In this document: positions 60,355 to 64,000 of the stretch, one piece after another
Layout: each line of letters begins with the position of its first letter
Numbering within the stretch: the first letter of the stretch is position 1
Origin: JAOSJL01 sp963704035
GTDB taxonomy: Bacteria > Actinomycetota > Acidimicrobiia > IMCC26256 > JAOSJL01
Reading direction: 5' to 3'
Length of the DNA: 64,000 nt
Assembly (NCBI GenBank): GCA_963704035.1
Contig: CAVPGR010000002.1
Span: forward strand, 806,001-870,000
Notes under the pieces: model-generated
What the model saw: the letters and a program-made list of their open reading frames with translations, nothing else
Told to the model about the DNA's origin: nothing
Database searches by the model: none
Position numbers and translations under genes: made by a program

Positions 60355-60717
60355 CTACTCGGGAAGGTCGTCGCGCAGCGCACGCGCGCCGTCGAGGTAC
60401 ACGTGGTGAAGATCCTCTCGGGCTCTGTCGGTGTAGCAGTGCATCAGAACACGGATACAGCGTTCCACCGCTCCGTCGATACCGAGCTCGCGTGCGCACA
60501 GAAGGGGAACGTGCCCGAGGCCTTCCGAGCGGGCGGCCGCGGCCGGGAACTCTGCCGTGAGATCGTCGGTGGCGGTGAAGATGACGCTCACGAGATCGTC
60601 GGTGTCGAGGTCGTTACGGGACAGCATTTCCCCCACGAGACGCCCGGTCTGCGACCTGATCTCCTCCTTGGTGTTCTCGGCGCAGGTGACCGCGCCGCGT
60701 AGAGCCAGCAACCGCAT
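60355..60717 (-). CDS. aroH: Chorismate mutase, AroH class
   Basis: A 120-residue monofunctional chorismate mutase of the trimeric AroH fold: LLALRGAVTCAENTKEEIRS, VSVIFTATDDLTAEFPAAAA, VPLLCARELGIDGAVERCIR and VLMHCYTDRAREDLHHVYLD. It converts chorismate to prephenate, used by the next gene. TAGGCT lies nine bases before the ATG at the end of the pseudouridine synthase gene. Confidence 0.94.
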   Translation of the reverse strand: MRLLALRGAVTCAENTKEEIRSQTGRLVGEMLSRNDLDTDDLVSVIFTATDDLTAEFPAAAARSEGLGHVPLLCARELGIDGAVERCIRVLMHCYTDRAREDLHHVYLDGARALRDDLPE

Positions 60718-60726
60718 AGGAGGGCG

Positions 60727-60732
60727 AGCCTA
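60727..60732 (-). promoter_or_regulatory. Putative -10 box, aroH-tyrA-aroA
   Basis: TAGGCT on the minus strand nine bases before the aroH ATG. It overlaps a stop codon that probably ends the rluB frame. Confidence 0.35.
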
Positions 60733-61520
60733 CCCGTCGGCCTCGACGTCGCCGTCCGTATTGGTCTGCATCGGCGTCCGCATCGCGTCCGTGGGTGCCC
60801 GCAGCGGCGTACAACGCGCGCGACTTCGAAATCGGCGAGCTCGCGCCACTCCCCCGGTGCCAGAGATGTATCGGCGAGGTTTCCGATCCGTGTCCGAACG
60901 AGGCGGAGAACCGGATGGCCCACGGCCTCACACATGCGCCGCACCTGCCTGTTGCGCCCTTCGTGAAGGATCAGCTCCAGAGCGGCCGAGTCGTCCCGGC
61001 GTTCCAGAACGCGCGCGCCCGCAGGGGCCGTTCGCCCGTCGTCGAGATCGACGCCCTCGCGCAGCCGACGGAGAGCGTCAGGCCCCGGAAGACCCTCGAC
61101 CTCGACCAGATAAGTCTTCGGGACTCCGTGACTCGGATGCGTGAGTGCCTGCGTGAGGTCTCCGTCATTGGTGAGGATCAGGAGCCCGGAGGTGTCGATG
61201 TCGAGCCGACCGACGGGGAATACCCGCGGCTCGGCGGGAACGAGATCCACGACCGTGGGCCGGCCGTGCGTGTCGACGACTGTCGTCACCGTTCCCAACG
61301 GCTTGTTGCACAGGTAGTGGACGAGCCCGGGTCGCACCGGGATCCGGGAACCGTCGAAGGTGACGAGATCTTCGTTCACATCGACCCGACGGCCCACTGT
61401 CGCTGTTTCTCCGTTCACAGCCACTCGTCCGGCAGCGATGAACTGTTCGCAGGTTCTGCGCGAACCGAGACCCGTGCGGGCCAGGACCTTCTGGAGTTTC
61501 TCGCCGTCGGGTGCGCTCAC
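60730..61520 (-). CDS. rluB: Ribosomal large-subunit pseudouridine synthase B-like, 3' end frameshifted
   Basis: An RsuA/RluB-family enzyme modifying 23S rRNA. An S4 domain (GEKLQKVLARTGLGSRRTCE, IAAGRVAVNGE) is followed by the catalytic motif PVGRLDIDTSGLLILTNDGD with its Asp, and LILHEGRNRQVRRMCEAVGH. The frame after WRELADFEV runs on without resemblance to the family. One base dropped near 60826 gives RALYAAAG, and a further shift leads to TNTDGDVEADG and a stop at 60730, just before aroH. The true end is therefore uncertain. The GTG overlaps the scpB stop. Confidence 0.87.
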
Positions 61521-62215
61521 CCGTCGTCGGGAGTGACGTCGGCCGCGCTGTCGGAACGATTGTCGGAAAGGCTGTCGGAAGAACAGTCGGAGAGGGCGTC
61601 GGGAACGGTGTCCGGGGCGCTGTCGGGTGCACGCAGCCCACGCTCGAGCGCTTCGACGACCGTGGCGTCCGGGACGAAATCGCCGAGTGACGGCAGGTCG
61701 TCGAGAGAAGCGAGACCGAGACGCTCGAGGAACGACTGCGTTGTTCCGTAGAGCGTGGCGTTGCCCGGGCCGGGGTCTCGACCGACTTCTTCGATGTAAC
61801 CGCGTGCGAGCAGAGTGCGAGCGACCCCGTCGACGTTGACGCCGCGAACCGTGGAGATCTGACCACGGGAGATCGGTTGCTTGTAGGCCACGATGGCCAA
61901 GGTCTCCAGCGCTGCGGGAGACAGACGCGGGTGTTGCCCCTCGAGCACGAATCGCTCGACGTACTCCGCCTGCGACGGATGTGTCTGGTACCTGTATCCG
62001 CCCGCCACATGCACCAGAGCGAACCCGCGTTCCTGGTCCTCGTACTCGACTCGGAGCTCTTCGGCGATCTCGCCGACCGTGGTGACGGGAACCTCGAGCA
62101 ACTGGGCGAGCATTCCCGGTTCGACGGGTTCGGTGGCAGCGAGCAGGACGGCCTCCATGGCGCGCCGGGTCGCGTGGCGGGTCAGGTCGACGTCGGGTTC
62201 CGGGTCGTTGCTCAC
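61517..62215 (-). CDS. scpB: Segregation and condensation protein B
   Basis: A winged-helix kleisin partner, 232 residues from the GTG at 62215. Hallmarks: RRAMEAVLLAATEPVEPGML, GYRYQTHPSQAEYVERFVLE, LSPAALETLAIVAYKQPISR, RGVNVDGVARTLLARGYIEE and GPGNATLYGTTQSFLERLG. The C-terminus is an unusual run of four-residue Ser/Pro-Asp repeats (APDS APDT VPDA LSDC) from a 12-bp DNA repeat. It acts with ScpA and SMC in chromosome organisation. Stop overlaps the rluB start. Confidence 0.94.
   Translation of the reverse strand: MSNDPEPDVDLTRHATRRAMEAVLLAATEPVEPGMLAQLLEVPVTTVGEIAEELRVEYEDQERGFALVHVAGGYRYQTHPSQAEYVERFVLEGQHPRLSPAALETLAIVAYKQPISRGQISTVRGVNVDGVARTLLARGYIEEVGRDPGPGNATLYGTTQSFLERLGLASLDDLPSLGDFVPDATVVEALERGLRAPDSAPDTVPDALSDCSSDSLSDNRSDSAADVTPDDG
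61549..61632 (-). repeat. Seven 12-bp tandem repeats in scpB
   Basis: Seven imperfect 12-bp units (plus-strand consensus TGTCGGAAnnnn) at 61549, 61561, 61573, 61585, 61597, 61609 and 61621. They encode a four-residue acidic repeat at the ScpB C-terminus. Confidence 0.85.
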
Positions 62216-62225
62216 GTTCGGTGAC

Positions 62226-63057
62226 TCACGGTCGCGCGCTCTCCTCAGTCGTGGTGTCGGCGCCTTCTGCGTCTTCGGCGTCTTCACCCCAGTCGTCGAG
62301 TGAGACCCGTTCGGTCGTGCCCAGGACGAGTTCGACGGGCCGGACGGTGAGCTCCCCGAAGGTCGTGGCCTGGTCGATCTCCACCGCGCCCTGCTTGAAC
62401 AACTCCAGGACAGCGAGGAAGCGCACCACCAGTTCGAGTCGTTCGGTGACACCCACGACCAGGGCCCGGAAGGTGGTCGGACCCGACGTCTGCAACATCG
62501 CTGACACCGTGGCCACGGCGTCTTTGACGCTCGCACGAATCGGAGCGACGTGGTCGGTCGACACGATCGGCCTTTCGGGCACCGTCAAAGCACGGATAGC
62601 CGCGTCGCGAAGCGTCGTCGCGGCGACGTGTTCCAGAGGGTCTGGCACCAGCGAACGGAAAGGCTCCTCGGGCCCGACCCGTCGCGGCACCGAGCGAGCG
62701 GCCACACGGGTGCGGGCGGCCAATGCTGATGCGGCATCCTTGAAGGTCTTGCATTCCAGAAGCCGTGCGAGCAGCAGGTCGCGTTCCTCGAAACGCAAGA
62801 GGTCTTCGTCGATCTCGACGTCGTCGGAACCCGGAAGGAGGCGCCGCGCCTTGAGCTCGATCAGCGTCGCGGCTATCAGGAGAAACTCCGTAGCGACGTC
62901 GAGATCGAGCTTTTCGAGACGCTCCACCTCTTCGAGATACGCGTCGATGATGCGCGCTGAGCGGTATTTCCCACAGGTCGACCTCTTCGGAGAGGATGAG
63001 GTGCAGGAGCAGGTCGAAAGGCCCCTCGTACACAGGGGTCGCGACCTCGTACGCCAT
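62226..63057 (-). CDS. scpA: Segregation and condensation protein A, frameshifted
   Basis: The kleisin subunit that closes the SMC ring. The ATG at 63057 gives YEVATPVYEGPFDLLLHLIL then SEEVDLWEIPLS, where one inserted base in a GCGCGC stretch near 62953 breaks the frame; dropping it gives RIIDAYLEEVERLEKLDLDV and the remainder (ATEFLLIAATLIELKARRLL, FLAVLELFKQGAVEIDQATT). Restored length is about 277 residues, normal. TACGAT lies seven bases before the ATG. It is followed by scpB ten bases on. Confidence 0.92.
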
Positions 63058-63064
63058 CACCGGG

Positions 63065-63070
63065 ATCGTA
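63065..63070 (-). promoter_or_regulatory. Putative -10 box, leaderless scpA
   Basis: TACGAT on the minus strand, seven bases before the scpA ATG. Confidence 0.45.
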
Positions 63071-63081
63071 GTGGAGGGCGC

Positions 63082-63087
63082 TACGAT
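63082..63087 (+). promoter_or_regulatory. Putative -10 box, leaderless trpS
   Basis: TACGAT on the plus strand, eight bases before the trpS ATG; mirror image of the scpA box. Confidence 0.45.
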
Positions 63088-63095
63088 CCCCCGGC

Positions 63096-64000
63096 ATGCC
63101 TCGGGTCTTCTCCGGAATCCAGCCGACCGGTGAACTGCACCTCGGGAACCTCCTGGGTGCGATCCGCCAATGGGTCGTCGATCAGGACACCCACGACGCA
63201 GTCTTCTGCGTCGTGGATCTCCACGCCATGACGGCGCCCTACGACCCCGTGAGCCTTGCGGACGCCACCCGGCGCACGGCGGCGCTGCTGCTGGCGGCCG
63301 GTCTCGACCCGCAACGGTGCACCCTCTTCGTGCAGAGCCACGTGCCGGCACACACGGAGCTCACCTGGATCCTGAACTGTGTGGCCTCCTTCGGTGAGCT
63401 CCGTCGGATGACCCAGTTCAAGGACAAGTCGGGCGGTCAGGAGTCGGTCAGCGTCGGCCTGTTCGACTACCCGGTCCTCATGGCCGCCGACATCCTCTGC
63501 CACGACACGGATCGTGTCCCCGTCGGCGACGACCAGCGGCAACACCTGGAACTGGCGCGCGACGTGGCCCAACGGTTCAACCACCGTTTCGGGGAGACGC
63601 TCGTCGTGCCTGAACCGGCCATCCCCCCGGTCGGTGCGCGTGTCATGGACCTCCAGGATCCGACATCGAAGATGTCGAAGTCCGCCGACTCGCTCCAGGG
63701 CACGCCCCTGCTGCTCGATCCGCCCGACGTCCTGACGAAGAAGTTCCGATCGGCCGTCACCGATTCCGGACGTGAGATCCGCTACGACCCGGAGAACAAG
63801 GCGGGTGTCTCGAATCTTCTGGAGATCCTGAGTGTCGTGCGCGGCACTCCGATTCCCGACCTGGAGGCCTCGCTGACCGGCGTCGGCTACGGCGATCTGA
63901 AGGCGACGGTTGCCGATGCGGTGATCGAGTACCTGGCGCCTGTTCAGGAGCGCTACGCCGCTCTGGAAGACGATCCCGCCAGAGTCGACGAAGCGCTCGC
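63096..64000 (+). CDS. trpS: Tryptophanyl-tRNA synthetase, 3'-truncated by the window edge
   Basis: Class I aminoacyl-tRNA synthetase charging tRNA-Trp. The ATG opens MPRVFSGIQPTGELHLGNLL, in which HLGN is the HIGH-type ATP motif. FDYPVLMAADILCHDTDRVP and VGDDQRQHLELARDVAQRFN line the tryptophan pocket, and PTSKMSKSADS is the KMSKS loop. The frame is open to the end of the window (301 codons seen of about 330). The 38-base gap to scpA holds a symmetric divergent promoter pair. Confidence 0.95.
   Translation, partial: MPRVFSGIQPTGELHLGNLLGAIRQWVVDQDTHDAVFCVVDLHAMTAPYDPVSLADATRRTAALLLAAGLDPQRCTLFVQSHVPAHTELTWILNCVASFGELRRMTQFKDKSGGQESVSVGLFDYPVLMAADILCHDTDRVPVGDDQRQHLELARDVAQRFNHRFGETLVVPEPAIPPVGARVMDLQDPTSKMSKSADSLQGTPLLLDPPDVLTKKFRSAVTDSGREIRYDPENKAGVSNLLEILSVVRGTPIPDLEASLTGVGYGDLKATVADAVIEYLAPVQERYAALEDDPARVDEAL

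Larger units (their letters stand above)
63062..63090. promoter_or_regulatory. 9-bp inverted repeat between scpA and trpS
   Basis: GGGATCGTA at 63062-63070 and TACGATCCC at 63082-63090 form a perfect 9-bp inverted repeat with 11 bases between. Each arm contains the TACGAT box of one divergent gene, so the symmetry may reflect two mirrored promoters, an operator, or both. Confidence 0.55.

Noticed and set aside
1..64000. CRISPR arrays, insertion sequences, prophage or toxin-antitoxin pairs
   Set aside because: No spaced direct repeats, transposase or integrase motifs, or paired small genes of those kinds were found on either strand.

Overview
The window is high-G+C chromosomal DNA from an actinobacterium, most likely of class Acidimicrobiia. 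This is inferred from gene content: a GarA/OdhI-type FHA protein beside an FtsR-like MerR regulator and a DUF151 nuclease, paired DUF881 genes around a DUF1290 small basic protein, a DUF1876 protein, an F420-type luciferase-like oxidoreductase, a split glycine dehydrogenase (gcvPA/gcvPB) and a stand-alone cNMP-binding protein in a hydrogenase operon. Nearly all of the sequence is coding. No gene-free stretch exceeds about 300 bases. No CRISPR array, insertion sequence, prophage or rRNA was seen. The only RNA gene is tRNA-Pro(GGG).

Layout. Bases 1-5,100: the end of lnt, then small genes and a decayed HAD phosphatase. 5,190-21,246: a long minus-strand run, mostly with short gaps or overlaps: XdhC-like, pgsA, a nucleotidyltransferase/phosphomannomutase fusion, DUF881-Sbp-DUF881, gcvH, FHA, FtsR-like MerR, hpt, DUF151, a TrkA-N channel, a second MerR, a nuclease-like protein, gcvT, gcvPA, gcvPB and an LLM oxidoreductase. 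21,342-31,630: an L,D-transpeptidase, an Nfu-N protein, a two-domain kinase resembling Rv2004c, ppsA (minus), then nifJ (pyruvate:ferredoxin oxidoreductase), a dihydroorotate-dehydrogenase-like protein and a universal stress protein.

31,648-41,539: a complete minus-strand group-3b-like [NiFe] hydrogenase operon, hydB - cNMP sensor - hydG - hydD - hydA - maturation protease - hypF - hypC - hypD - hypE, with nearly every junction overlapping. 41,628-46,380: a phosphatase-like polytopic membrane protein and cytochrome bd (cydAB). With the PFOR/PEP synthase block this reads as a low-oxygen and redox-balancing neighbourhood. 46,411-49,993: surface or signalling genes (LPxTG beta-propeller protein, GH114 lipoprotein, class III cyclase, ABM monooxygenase). 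50,055-64,000: a housekeeping block (tRNA-Pro, acyl-CoA carboxylase beta, der, DUF512 radical SAM, ispH, plsC, cmk, aroA, tyrA, aroH, rluB, scpB, scpA, trpS; trpS runs off the end).

Two features run through the whole window. First, about 15 conserved genes carry single-base frameshifts, most needing one base removed, which looks like uncorrected insertion error rather than gene decay; these are annotated as whole genes with the shift located. Second, many transcription-unit starts have a TAnnnT box only 6-10 nt before the start codon, which predicts abundant leaderless mRNA.
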